Of a stretch of DNA of 64,000 bases, positions 22,668 to 35,520 are shown piece by piece (positions within the stretch are counted from its first letter, which is position 1; each line of letters starts with the position of its first letter). The notes under the pieces were generated by a model. It saw nothing but the letters and a program-made list of their open reading frames with translations, searched no databases and was not told where the DNA came from. Made by a program: the position numbers and the translations under genes. Source of the DNA: Lepisosteus oculatus (lineage: Eukaryota; Chordata; Actinopteri; Semionotiformes; Lepisosteidae); the NCBI RefSeq assembly GCF_040954835.1, contig NC_090709.1:39908975-39972974 (forward strand), in the 5' to 3' direction.

Positions 22668-25158
22668 ATGAACCGGCTCCTGGGCGCCGTCCTGGCTGTG
22701 GCCCTGTGCTCCACGGCCGGTGAGTACTGGGGACGGAGGGGACAGGCTTCTGTCCCGGGGGTCCTGGGAATGAGAGCAGGCCTGGGTGAGCTGGGACAGG
22801 GACACGAGACACCAGGCGGGGAGACTAGCGGACAGACGGACGAGCAGGCAGGCAAGAAAGCAGACGGACAGGCGAGGAGGCAGGCAGGAAAGCAGACAGT
22901 CGGATAGACAGACAGACAGACAGGCGAGGAGGCAGGCAGGCAGGAAAGCAGACAGTTGGATAGACAGACAGACAGGCGAGGAGGCAGGCAAGAAAGCAGA
23001 CAGACGAATAGACAGACAGACAGGCGAGGTGGCAGGCAAGAAAGCAGACAGACAGACGGACGAGCAGGCAGGCAAGAAAGCAGACGGATAGACAGACAGA
23101 CAGACAGGCGAGCAGGCAGGCAGGAAAGCAGATAGACGGACGGGGGAGCAGGAAAGGAGATAGACAGACGGACAGACAGGCAAGAAAGCAGACAGACGGA
23201 TAGACAGACAGACAGACAGGCAGGGAAGCAGACGACAGACAGACAGGCGAGCAGGCAGGCAGGTGACAGGCAGACGGACAGACAGGCGAGCAGGCAGGCA
23301 GGTGACAGGCAGACGGACAGACAGGCGAGCAGGCAGGCAGGTGACAGGCAGACGGACAGACAGGCGAGCAGGCAGGCAGGTGACAGGCAGGATAGCAGAC
23401 AGACGAGCAGGCAGGTGACAGGCAGACAGACAGACAGGCAGGCAGGCAGGTGACGGGCAGACAGACAGACGGGCAGGGTGCCACTACCTCAGTGCTTGAG
23501 CAGCTGTGGTTTTTTGTCCCGCCCGTTGGGATCTGTCCCAGAGAGAGAGAGAGAGAGGGAGAGAGAGAGTCTGTGTTTGTGTTTCAGTCAGTCAGTGTGT
23601 CAGTCAGTCAGGGTGTCAGTGTTTCAGTGTGTCAGTCAGTCAGGGTGTCAGTCAGTGTGTCTGTGTTTCAGTGTGTCAGTCAGTCAGGGTGTCTGTGTTT
23701 CAGTGTGTCAGTCAGTCAGGGTGTCAGTGTGTCATTCAGGGAGTCAGTGTTTCAGTGTGTAAGTCAAGGTGCAGAACGATCGCTGTGCGTCTCCCAGGTG
23801 GGGTTGCTGGTTCAGAATGACTGGTGTCCGTCTCCCAGGTGGGGTTGCTGGTACAGAATGACTGGTGTGCGTCTGCTCCTTTTACAAGAACTGCTGCTCA
23901 CAGTTTCTGCTCCGTTGTGCCTCCCCTGTACAGTGGAGACTTTGAAGTGCAACAAATGCAACTTTGGATTCCTAAACCTGTGCGTCTCGACGCAGACCAA
24001 CTGTGCCGGTACAGAGCAGTGCTACAGCCTGACAGCAAGTAAGAGACTCGGAGACTCTCCCACCTCTCCCCCCTCTCTCTCACCCCTTCACCCCTCTGCC
24101 CTCTCTCTCTCTTTCTCACCCCTCTGCCCTCTCTCTCACCCCTCTCCCCTCTCTCTCTCTCTCTTTCTCACCCCTCTGCCCTCTCTCTCACCCCTCTGCC
24201 CCCTCTCTCTCTCACCCCTCTCCCCTCTCTCTCTCTCACCCCTCTGCCCTCTCTCTCACCCCTCTGCCCCCTCTCTCTCTCACCCCTCTCCCCTCTCTCT
24301 CTCTCACCCCTCTGCCCTCTCTCTCTCTCACCCCTTTTACCCCTCTCTCACCCCTCTCTCTCTCACCCCTCTGCCCTCTCTCTCTTTCTCACCCCTCTCC
24401 CCTCTCTCTCTCTCTCTCACCCCTCTGCCCTCTCTCTTTCTCACCCCTCTGCCCTCTCTCTCACCCCTCTCCCCTCTCTCTCTTTCTCACCCCTCTCCCC
24501 TCTCTCTCTCTCTCACCCCTCTGCCCTCTCTCTCTTTCTCACCCCTCTGCCCTCTCTCTCACCCCTCTCCCCTCTCTCTCTCACCCCTCTGCCCTCTCTC
24601 TCTCTCTCTCACCCCTCTCCCCTCTCTCTCTCTCTCTCTCACCCCTCTGCCCTCTCTCTCTCACCCCTCTCCCCTCTCTCTCAATTCAATTCAATTCACT
24701 TCAAGGTGCTTTATTAGCATGACCGATGGGTACAATCAGTGTTGCCAAAGCAAATAAAAATAATAAAATTAACATAGAACAAAACAAAAAGTAGAAGTAA
24801 AATAAAATCTACAGACATGTTACAGACATTTACAACAAAGACATATTATATAATATTGACATACTCTCTCTCTCTCTCTCACCCCTCTCCCCTCTCTCTC
24901 TCTCTCTCACCCCTCTCCCCTCTCTCTCTCCCAGATTTTGGCTCGAACTTCGCCTCCACCTTCGTCTCGAAGGGCTGCCAGTCTCAGCTCGGCAGCCAGC
25001 AGTGCAACACGACGATCATTCAGCCCTTCCTGCTCTCGAACTACACGCAGACCATCAGCTGCTGCACCACGGACCTGTGCAACAGCGCCGGCGCCGCCCG
25101 CCTGTCCGCCCTGACGGGGGGGGCCCTGGCCGCCGTCTGGCTCCTGGGGCTGGCCTAG
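22668..25158 (+). CDS. Ly6/uPAR-domain GPI-anchored protein, copy 2
   Basis: Three exons: 22668-22719, 23934-24038 and 24935-25158 (TAG), coding 126 aa. A signal peptide (MNRLLGAVLAVALCSTA) precedes an LU domain beginning LKCNKCNFGFLNLC. It has ten cysteines and ends CCTTDLCN. NTT and NYT are potential N-glycosylation sites, and a hydrophobic C-terminus suggests GPI anchoring at the cell surface. Exon 1 is 52 nt, as in copy 1, all phases agree, and the C-x2-C-x2-GF-x-NLCV block is shared, so the two are tandem paralogues. The residue spacing in finger 2 differs. Function and ligand are unknown. Confidence 0.9.
22820..23475 (+). repeat. GACA/GGCA-rich minisatellite in Ly6 copy 2 intron 1
   Basis: Irregular units of GACAGACAGACAGGCGAGCA, GGCAGGCAGG and AAAGCAGACGG, then a more regular 46-bp unit with GGTGACAGGCAGACGGACAG. 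A related GTCAGTCAGTCAGGGTGTCA repeat follows at about 23585-23765. Both are intronic. Confidence 0.85.
24050..24680 (+). repeat. CT-rich minisatellite in Ly6 copy 2 intron 2
   Basis: Units of CACCCCTCTGCCCTCTCTCT or CACCCCTCTCCCCTCTCTCT with variable CT length fill the intron on either side of a LINE tail and lead into the acceptor at 24934. Confidence 0.9.
24683..24865 (-). mobile_element. LINE 3' UTR tail inserted in the CT array
   Basis: AATTC repeats followed by GGTGCTTTATTAGCATGACC and the AT-rich 3' UTR, as at 13581. It is truncated after ATAATATTGACATA and flanked on both sides by the CT minisatellite. Confidence 0.85.
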
Positions 25159-25164
25159 GCCCGC

Positions 25165-26200
25165 GCCGCGGCCACCCCGCATCACCTCCGGTCACCGCCA
25201 GTCACCCCCAATCGCCCCGAATCACCGCCGGTCACCCGGAATCACCTCCGGTCACTGCCAGTCACCCCCAATCGCCCCGAATCACCGCCGGTCACCCCGA
25301 ATCACCTCCGGTCACTGCCAGTCACCCCCAATCGCCCCGAATCACCGCCGGTCACTGCCAGTCACCCCCAATCGCCCCGCATCACCGCCATCACCCCCAA
25401 TCGCCCTGAATCACCCCCAGTCACTGCCAGTCACCCCCAATCGCCCCGAATCACCGCCGGTCACTGCCAGTCACCCCCAGTCACCCCGAATCACTGCCAG
25501 TCACCCCCAATCGCCCTGAATCACCCCCAGTCACCCCGAATCACTGCCAGTCACTGCCAATCGCCCCGAATCACTGCCATCACCCCCAATCGCCCTGAAT
25601 CACCCCCAGTCGCCCCGAATCACTGCCATCACCCCCAATCGCCCTGAATCACCCCCAGTCACCCCCAATCGCCCTGAATCACCCCCAGTCACCCCGAATC
25701 ACTGCCAGTCACTGCCAATCGCCCTGAATCACCCCCAGTCACCCCGAATCACTGCCAGTCACTGCCAATCGCCCTGAATCAACCCCAGTCACCCCAAATC
25801 ACCTCCAGTCAATCCAAATCACCCCCAGTCACCCCCAATCGCCCTGAATCACCTCCAGTCACCCCGAATCACTGCCAGTCACCCCCAATCGCCCTGAATC
25901 ACCCCCAGTCACCCCGAATCACTGCCAGTCACTGCCAATCGCCCTGAATCAACCCCAGTCACCCCAAATCACCTCCAGTCAATCCAAATCACCTCCAGTC
26001 ACCCCCAATCGCCCTGAATCACCCCCAGTCACTGCCAGTCACCCCCAATCGCCCTGAATCACCCCCAGTCACCCTGAATCAACCCCAGTCACTGCCAATC
26101 GCCCTGAATCACCCCCAGTCACCCTGAATCACCCCCAGTATCTGCCAGTCACCCCCAATTGCCCTGAATCACCCCAAGTAACCCTGAATCACCCCAACTC
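25165..26200 (+). repeat. CCCCAATCRCC/CCAGTCACC repeat in 3' UTR of Ly6 copy 2
   Basis: A 1-kb array of interleaved AATCACCCCCAGTCACCCC, AATCACTGCCAGTCAC and CCCAATCGCCC units begins a few bases after the stop codon. The opposite strand is rich in GGGG runs. A related array in sense orientation follows the msh5 stop (37060-36115). Confidence 0.9.
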
Positions 26201-26434
26201 TCCTGGTGTCCCGGTCACTGCTGTGTGGTTCTGCGTGTTCCCTCTCCTAGCGCGAAGCCTGGACTCTGGCCGGACCCGGAGGTCCGGATATGTGGCGTGG
26301 CCCGAGGTCTCGCTCGAGCCATGCTGAAAGGTACCGAGCTCTTCTCTAGGTGAAGAATGTTACTAACTTCCTTTCTGGTCAATGTTAACACTGGGAAAAA
26401 ATTGTGACCAACAAGATTTACTGGGAAAAAAAAT

Positions 26435-26440
26435 AATAAA
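26435..26440 (+). terminator. Poly(A) signal of Ly6 copy 2
   Basis: AATAAA (within AAATAATAAACTC) about 1.28 kb after the stop, beyond the CCCCAATC array. It is the first canonical signal. Confidence 0.65.
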
Positions 26441-26544
26441 CTCTGTAAAACAATACATGACGTGTCTCGGGTTTCTTGCTATGGTCCTGTTTCTGGGGAG
26501 ATTGGTCCCACAACAACCAAAGTGACGGACTATGGACCTGTGTC

Positions 26545-27580
26545 TCTGTCAGTGTGTGTGTATGAACCCCTCTCTCTCTCAGTGCAGTGTTCATGTACTG
26601 GAGTGTCCAGTCAGTGTGTCTGTATGAACCCCTCTCTCTTTCAGTGCAGTGTTCATGTACTGGAGTGTCCAGTCAGGGTGTGTGTATGAACCCCTCTCTC
26701 TCTCAGTGCAGTGTTCATGTACTGGAGTGTCCAGTCAGTGTGTGTGTGTGAACCCCTCTCTCTCTCAGTGCAGTGTTCATGTACTGGAGTGTCCAGTCAG
26801 TGTGTCTGTGTGAACCCCTCTCTCTCAGTGCAGTGTTCATGTACTGGAGTGTCCAGTCAGTGTGTGTGTATGAACCCCTCTCTCTCTCAGTGCAGTGTTC
26901 ATGTACTGGAGTGTCCAGTCAGTGTGTGTGTATGAACCCCTCTCTCTCTCAGTGCAGTGTTCATGTACTGGAGTGTCCAGTCAGTGTGTCTGTGTGAACC
27001 CCTCTCTCTCTCTCAGTGCAGTGTTCATGTACTGGAGTGTCCAGTCAGTGTGTGTGTGTGAACCCCTCTCTCTCTCAGTGCAGTGTTCATGTACTGGAGT
27101 GTCCAGTCAGTGTGTGTGTGTGAACCCCCCTCTCTCTCAATGCAGTGTTCATGTACTGGAGTGTCCAGTCAGTGTGTGTGTGTGAACCCCCCTCTCTCTC
27201 AATGCAGTGTTCATGTACTGGAGTGTCCAGTCAGTGTGTCTGTGTGAACCCCTCTCTCTCTCAGTGCAGTGTTCATGTACTGGAGTGTCCAGTCAGTGTG
27301 TGTGTGTGAACCCCCCTCTCTCTCAGTGCAGTGTTCATGTACTGGAGTGTCCAGTCAGTGTGTCTGTGTGAACCCCTCTCTCTCTCAGTGCAGTGTTCAT
27401 GTCCTGGAGTGTCCAGTCAGTGTGTCTGTATGAACCCCTCTCTCTCTCAGTGCAGTGTTCATGTACTGGAGTGTCCAGTCAGTGTGTGTGTATGAACCCC
27501 TCTCTCTCTCAGTGCAGTGTTCATGTACTGGAGTGTCCAGTCAGTGTGTGTGTGTGAACCCCCCTCTCTCTCAATGCGGT
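26545..27580 (+). repeat. 62-bp family array, intergenic
   Basis: About 17 units of the 62-bp family found in csnk2b and Ly6 introns, + strand. The sequence on either side is single copy. This is the only copy of the family lying outside a recognised intron. Confidence 0.93.
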
Positions 27581-27584
27581 ATTA

Positions 27585-27780
27585 GTGTAATGTATTGACT
27601 TAACTCCTTCTCCCTCCCCTTATCTAAATCCTTCTTTTTATTGTGGCTTTCAAAACAAATACCACAAACTGGTTCTCCAGCTGTCATCACCTTTTTTTAT
27701 GTGAAACTGCACTATTACTTATCTCAGTGTGCACTGATGTGTGTTCTTAAATGTAGCCTTTGGGAAAAATAGCATTTCAG
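27585..27780. other. Short unique spacer
   Basis: AT-richer single-copy DNA between two arrays. An in-frame TAG at 27754-27756 closes the frame just upstream of the 42-bp array. Confidence 0.6.
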
Positions 27781-30700
27781 TCTGCTGACAACAAGGCCAC
27801 AGCAGAGCACAGCGCAGTAAAAACCACTGACAACAAGGCCACAGCGGAGCACAGCGCGGTAAAGTCCGCTGACAACAAGGCCACAGCGGAGCACAGCGCG
27901 GTAAAGTCCACTGACAACAAGGCCACAGCGGAGCACAGCGCGGTAAAGTCCGCTGACAACAAGGCCACAGCAGAGCACAGCGCGGTAAAGTCCGCTGACA
28001 ACAAGGCCACAGCGGAGCACAGCGCGGTAAAGTCCACTGACAACAAGGCCACAGCGGAGCACAGCGCGGTAAAGTCCGCTGACAACAAGGCCACAGCAGA
28101 GCACAGCGCGGTAAAGTCCGCTGACAACAAGGCCACAGCGGAGCACAGCGCGGTAAAGTCCGCTGACAACAAGGCCACAGCAGAGCACAGCGCGGTAAAG
28201 TCCACTGACAACAAGGCCACAGCGGAGCACAGGGCGGTAAAGTCCGCTGACAACAAGGCCACAGCAGAGCACAGCGCAGTAAAAACCACTGACAACAAGG
28301 CCACAGCGGAGCACAGTGCGGTAAAAACCGCTGACAACAAGGCCACAGCGGAGCACAGCGCGGTAAAGTCCGCTGAAAACAAGGCCACAGCGGATCACAG
28401 CGCGGTAAAGTCCACTGACAACAAGGCCACAGCAGAGCACAGCGCGGTAAAAACCGCTGACAACAAGGCCACAGCGGAGCACAGCGCGGTAAAGTCCGCT
28501 GAAAACAAGGCCACAGCGGATCACAGCGCGGTAAAGTCCACTGACAACAAGGCCACAGCAGAGCACAGCGCGGTAAAAACCGCTGACAACAAGGCCACAG
28601 CGGAGCACAGCGCGGTAAAGTCCGCTGACATCAAGGCCACAGCGGAGCACAGTGCGGTAAAAACCGCTGAAAACAAGGCCACAGCAGAGCACAGCGCGGT
28701 AAAAAACGCTGAAAACAAGGCCACAGCAGAGCACAGCGCGGTAAAGTCCGCTGACAACAAGGCCACAGCAGAGCACAGCGCGGTAAAGTCCGCTGACAAC
28801 AAGGCCACAGCTGAGCACAGCGCAGTAAAAACCGCTGACAACAAGGCCACAGCGGAGCACAGCGCGGTAAAAAACGCTGAAAACAAGGCCACAGCGGAGC
28901 ACAGCGCGGTAAAGTCCGCTGACATCAAGGCCACAGCGGAGCACAGTGCGGTAAAAACCGCTGAAAACAAGGCCACAGCAGAGCACAGCGCGGTAAAAAA
29001 CGCTGAAAACAAGGCCACAGCAGAGCACAGCGCGGTAAAGTCCACCGACAACAAGGCCACAGCGGAGCACAGTGCGGTAAAAAACGCTGAAAACAAGGCC
29101 ACAGCGGAGCACAGCGCGGTAAAGTCCGCTGACATCAAGGCCACAGCGGAGCACAGTGCGGTAAAAACCGCTGAAAACAAGGCCACAGCAGAGCACAGCG
29201 CGGTAAAAAACGCTGAAAACAAGGCCACAGCAGAGCACAGCGCGGTAAAGTCCACCGACAACAAGGCCACAGCGGAGCACAGTGCGGTAAAAAACGCTGA
29301 AAACAAGGCCACAGCAGAGCACAGCGCGGTAAAGTCCACTGACAACAAGGCCACAGCAGAGCACAGCGCGGTAAAAACCGCTGACAACAAGGCCACAGCA
29401 GAGCACAGCGCAGTAAAAACCGCTGACAACAAGGCCACAGCGGAGCACAGCGCGGTAAAGTCCGCTGACAACAAGGCCACAGCAGAGCACAGCGCAGTAA
29501 AGTCCACTGACAACAAGGCCACAGCGGAGCACAGTGCGGTAAAGTCCGCTGACAACAAGGCCACAGCGGAGCACAGCGCGGTAAAGTCCACTGACAACAA
29601 GGCCACAGCGGAGCACAGGGCGGTAAAGTCCACTGACAACAAGGCCACAGCAGAGCACAGCGCAGTAAAAACCACTGACAACAAGGCCACAGCGGAGCAC
29701 AGCGCGGTAAAGTCCGCTGACAACAAGGCCACAGCAGAGCACAGCGCGGTAAAAACCACTGACAACAAGGCCACAGCGGAGCACAGTGCGTTAAAAACCG
29801 CTGAAAACAAGGCCACAGCAGAGCACAGCGCGGTAAAAACCGCTGACAACAAGGCCACAGCGGAGCACAGCGCGGTAAAGTCCGCTGAAAACAAGGCCAC
29901 AGCGGATCACAGCGCGGTAAAGTCCACTGACAACAAGGCCACAGCAGAGCACAGCGCGGTAAAGTCCGCTGACATCAAGGCCACAGCGGAGCACAGTGCG
30001 GTAAAAACCGCTGAAAACAAGGCCACAGCAGAGCACAGCGCGGTAAAAAACGCTGAAAACAAGGCCACAGCAGAGCACAGCGCGGTAAAGTCCGCTGACA
30101 ACAAGGCCACAGCTGAGCACAGCGCGGTAAAGTCCACCGACAACAAGGCCACAGCGGAGCACAGTGCGGTAAAAAACGCTGAAAACAAGGCCACAGCGGA
30201 GCACAGTGCGGTAAAGTCCACTGACATCAAGGCCACAGCGGAGCACAGTGCGGTAAAAAACGCTGAAAACAAGGCCACAGCAGAGCACAGCGCGGTAAAA
30301 ACCGCTGACAACAAGGCCACAGCGGAGCACAGCGCGGTAAAGTCCGCTGACAACAAGGCCACAGCGGAGCACAGCGCGGTAAAGTCCGCTGACAACAAGG
30401 CCACAGCGGATCACAGTGCAGTAAAAACCACTGACAACAAGGCCACAGCAGAGCACAGCGCGGTAAAAACCGCTGACAACAAGGCCACAGCAGAGCACAG
30501 TGCGGTAAAGTCCACTGACAACAAGGCCGCAGCGGAGCACAGCGCGGTAAAGTCCGCTGAAAACAAGGCCACAGCGGAGCACAGCGCGGTTAAAACCGCT
30601 GATAACAAGGCCACAGCGGAGCACAGCGCGGTAAAGTCCGCTGAAAACAAGGCCACAGCGGATCACAGCGCGGTAAAGTCCACTGACAACAAGGCCACAG

Positions 30701-33700
30701 CAGAGCACAGCGCGGTAAAAACCGCTGACAACAAGGCCACAGCAGAGCACAGCGCGGTAAAGTCCGCTGACATCAAGGCCACAGCGGAGCACAGCGCGGT
30801 AAAGTCCACTGACATCAAGGCCACAGCTGAGCACAGCGCGGTAAAGTCCACCGACAACAAGGCCACAGCGGAGCACAGTGCGGTAAAAAACGCTGAAAAC
30901 AAGGCCACAGCGGAGCACAGTGCGGTAAAGTCCACTGACATCAAGGCCACAGCGGAGCACAGTGCGGTAAAAAACGCTGAAAACAAGGCCACAGCGGAGC
31001 ACAGTGCGTTAAAAACCGCTGAAAACAAGGCCACAGCAGAGCACAGCGCGGTAAAAACCGCTGACAACAAGGCCACAGCAGAGCACAGCGCGGTAAAGTC
31101 CGCTGACAACAAGGCCACAGCAGAGCACAGCGCGGTAAAAACCGCTGACAACAAGGCCACAGCGGAGCACAGCGCGGTAAAGTCCGCTGAAAACAAGGCC
31201 ACAGCGGATCACAGCGCGGTAAAGTCCACTGACAACAAGGCCACAGCGGAGCACAGCGCGGTAAAAACCGCTGACAACAAGGCCACAGCGGAGCACAGTG
31301 CGGTAAAGTCCACCGACAACAAGGCCACAGCGGATCACAGTGCAGTAAAGTCCACTGACAACAAGGCCACAGCGGAGCACAGCGCGGTAAAAACCGCTGA
31401 CAACAAGGCCACAGCAGAGCACAGCGCGGTAAAGTCCGCTGACATCAAGGCCACAGCGGAGCACAGCGCGGTAAAGTCCACTGACATCAAGGCCACAGCA
31501 GAGCACAGTGCGGTAAAAACCGCTGAAAACAAGGCCACAGCAGAGCACAGCGCGGTAAAAAACGCTGAAAACAAGGCCACAGCAGAGCACAGCGCGGTAA
31601 AGTCCGCTGACAACAAGGCCACAGCTGAGCACAGCGCGGTAAAGTCCACTGACATCAAGGCCACAGCGGAGCACAGCGCGGTAAAGTCCACTGACAACAA
31701 GGCCACAGCGGAGCACAGCGCGGTAAAGTCCACTGACATCAAGGCCACAGCGGAGCACAGTGCGGTAAAAAACGCTGAAAACAAGGCCACAGCAGAGCAC
31801 AGCGCGGTAAAGTCCGCTGACAACAAGGCCACAGCGGAGCACAGTGCGGTAAAAACCGCTGACAACAAGGCCACAGCGGAGCACAGCGCAGTAAAAACCG
31901 CTGACAACAAGGCCACAGCGGAGCACAGTGCGTTAAAAACCGCTGAAAACAAGGCCACAGCAGAGCACAGCGCGGTAAAGTCCGCTGACAACAAGGCCAC
32001 AGCGGAGCACAGCGCGGTAAAAACCGCTGACAACAAGGCCACAGCGGAGCACAGCGCGGTAAAGTCCGCTGACATCAAGGCCACAGCGGAGCACAGCGCG
32101 GTAAAAACCGCTGACAACAAGGCCACAGCGGAGCACAGCGCGGTAAAGTCCGCTGACATCAAGGCCACAGCAGAGCACAGCGCGGTAAAGTCCGCTGAAA
32201 ACAAGGCCACAGCGGAGCACAGCGCGGTAAAGTCCGCTGACATCAAGGCCACAGCAGAGCACAGTGCGGTAAAAACCGCTGAAAACAAGGCCACAGCAGA
32301 GCACAGCGCGGTAAAAAACGCTGAAAACAAGGCCACAGCAGAGCACAGCGCGGTAAAGTCCGCTGACAACAAGGCCACAGCAGAGCACAGCGCGGTAAAG
32401 TCCGCTGACAACAAGGCCACAGCGGAGCACAGTGCGGTAAAGTCCACTGACATCAAGGCCACAGCGGAGCACAGTGCGGTAAAAAACGCTGAAAACAAGG
32501 CCACAGCAGAGCACAGCGCGGTAAAAACCGCTGACAACAAGGCCACAGCGGAGCACAGCGCGGTAAAGTCCGCTGACAACAAGGCCACAGCGGAGCACAG
32601 GGCGGTAAAGTCCGCTGACAACAAGGCCACAGCAGAGCACAGCGCAGTAAAAACCGCTGACAACAAGGCCACAGCAGAGCACAGCGCAGTAAAAACCGCT
32701 GACAACAAGGCCACAGCGGAGCACAGCGCGGTAAAGTCCGCTGACAACAAGGCCACAGCAGAGCACAGCGCGGTAAAGTCCACTGACAACAAGGCCACAG
32801 CGGAGCACAGGGCGGTAAAGTCCACTGACAACAAGGCCACAGCAGAGCACAGCGCAGTAAAAACCACTGACAACAAGGCCACAGCGGAGCACAGCGCGGT
32901 AAAGTCCGCTGACAACAAGGCCACAGCAGAGCACAGCGCGGTAAAAACCACTGACAACAAGGCCACAGCGGAGCACAGTGCGTTAAAAACCGCTGAAAAC
33001 AAGGCCACAGCAGAGCACAGCGCGGTAAAAACCGCTGACAACAAGGCCACAGCGGAGCACAGTGCGTTAAAAACCGCTGAAAACAAGGCCACAGCAGAGC
33101 ACAGCGCGGTAAAAACCGCTGACAACAAGGCCACAGCAGAGCACAGCGCGGTAAAGTCCGCTGACAACAAGGCCACAGCAGAGCACAGCGCGGTAAAAAC
33201 CGCTGACAACAAGGCCACAGCGGAGCACAGCGCGGTAAAGTCCGCTGAAAACAAGGCCACAGCGGATCACAGCGCGGTAAAGTCCACTGACAACAAGGCC
33301 ACAGCAGAGCACAGCGCGGTAAAAACCGCTGACAACAAGGCCACAGCGGAGCACAGCGCGGTAAAGTCCACCGACAACAAGGCCACAGCGGAGCACAGTG
33401 CGGTAAAAACCGCTGAAAACAAGGCCACAGCAGAGCACAGCGCGGTAAAAAACGCTGAAAACAAGGCCACAGCAGAGCACAGCGCGGTAAAGTCCGCTGA
33501 CAACAAGGCCACAGCTGAGCACAGCGCGGTAAAGTCCACCGACAACAAGGCCACAGCGGAGCACAGTGCGGTAAAAAACGCTGAAAACAAGGCCACAGCG
33601 GAGCACAGTGCGGTAAAGTCCACTGACATCAAGGCCACAGCGGAGCACAGTGCGGTAAAAAACGCTGAAAACAAGGCCACAGCAGAGCACAGCGCGGTAA

Positions 33701-35520
33701 AAACCGCTGACAACAAGGCCACAGCGGAGCACAGCGCGGTAAAGTCCGCTGACAACAAGGCCACAGCGGAGCACAGCGCGGTAAAGTCCGCTGACAACAA
33801 GGCCACAGCGGATCACAGTGCAGTAAAAACCACTGACAACAAGGCCACAGCAGAGCACAGCGCGGTAAAAACCGCTGACAACAAGGCCACAGCAGAGCAC
33901 AGTGCGGTAAAGTCCACTGACAACAAGGCCGCAGCGGAGCACAGCGCGGTAAAGTCCGCTGAAAACAAGGCCACAGCGGAGCACAGCGCGGTTAAAACCG
34001 CTGATAACAAGGCCACAGCGGAGCACAGCGCGGTAAAGTCCGCTGAAAACAAGGCCACAGCGGATCACAGCGCGGTAAAGTCCACTGACAACAAGGCCAC
34101 AGCAGAGCACAGCGCGGTAAAAACCGCTGACAACAAGGCCACAGCAGAGCACAGCGCGGTAAAGTCCGCTGACATCAAGGCCACAGCGGAGCACAGCGCG
34201 GTAAAGTCCACTGACATCAAGGCCACAGCTGAGCACAGCGCGGTAAAGTCCACCGACAACAAGGCCACAGCGGAGCACAGTGCGGTAAAAAACGCTGAAA
34301 ACAAGGCCACAGCAGAGCACAGCGCAGTAAAAACCACTGACAACAAGGCCACAGCAGAGCACAGCGCGGTAAAAACCGCTGATAACAAGGCCAGAGCGGA
34401 GCACAGCGCGGTAAAGTCCGCTGACAACAAGGCCACAGCGGAGCACAGCGCGGTAAAGTCCGCTGACAACAAGGCCACAGCAGAGCACAGCGCAGTAAAA
34501 ACCACTGACAACAAGGCCACAGCAGAGCACAGCGCAGTAAAAACCGCTGACAACAAGGCCACAGCAGAGCACAGTGCGGTAAAAACCGCTGAAAACAAGG
34601 CCGCAGCGGAGCACAGTGCGGTAAAGTCCACTGACAACAAGGCCACAGCAGAGCACAGCGCGGTAAAGTCCACTGACAACAAGGCCACAGCGGAGCACAG
34701 CGCGGTAAAGTCCACTGACAACAAGGCCACAGCGGAGCACAGCGCGGTAAAGTCCACTGACAACAAGGCCACAGCGGAGCACAGCGCGGTAAAGTCCGCT
34801 GACAACAAGGCCACAGCGGAGCACAGCGCAGTAAAGTCCACTGACAACAAGGCCACAGCGGAGCACAGCGCGGTAAAGTCCGCTGACAACAAGGCCACAG
34901 CGGAGCACAGCGCGGTAAAAAACGCTGACAACAAGGCCACAGCGGAGCACAGTGCGGTAAAAACCGCTGAAAACAAGGCCACAGCAGAGCACAGCGCAGT
35001 AAAGTCCGCTGACAACAAGGCCACAGCGGAGCACAGCGCAGTAAAAACCACTGACAACAAGGCCACAGCGGAGCACAGCGCGGTAAAGTCCGCTGACAAC
35101 AAGGCCACAGCAGAGCACAGCGCAGTAAAAACCGCTGACAACAAGGCCACAGCGGAGCACAGTGCGGTAAAAACCGCTGAAAACAAGGCCACAGCAGAGC
35201 ACAGCGCAGTAAAAACCGCTGACAACAAGGCCACAGCAGAGCACAGCGCGGTAAAGTCCACTGACAACAAGGCCACAGCAGAGCACAGCGCAGTAAAAAC
35301 CACTGACAACAAGGCCACAGCAGAGCACAGCGCGGTAAAGTCCGCTGACAACAAGGCCACAGCGGAGCACAGCGCGGTAAAGTCCGCTGACAACAAGGCC
35401 ACAGCGGAGCACAGCGCGGTAAAGTCCGCTGACAACAAGGCCACAGCAGAGCACAGCGCAGTAAAAACCGCTGATAACAAGGCCACAGCGGAGCACAGCG
35501 CGGTAAAGTCCGCTGACAAC
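27781..35520 (+). repeat. Giant 42-bp minisatellite, about 184 exact periods, open in several frames
   Basis: The first and last GACAAC of the array are exactly 184 x 42 bp apart (27787 and 35515), with no net indel. In one + frame the unit reads KSADNKATAEHSAV with S/T/N, A/T, D/E and N/I variants. The frame runs about 2,600 codons but contains no ATG and begins after TAG at 27754. Both minus frames are also open for hundreds of codons. Many variants are C-to-T or G-to-A at CpG. I call it non-coding satellite, with a small chance of a spliced repetitive protein. Confidence 0.9.
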
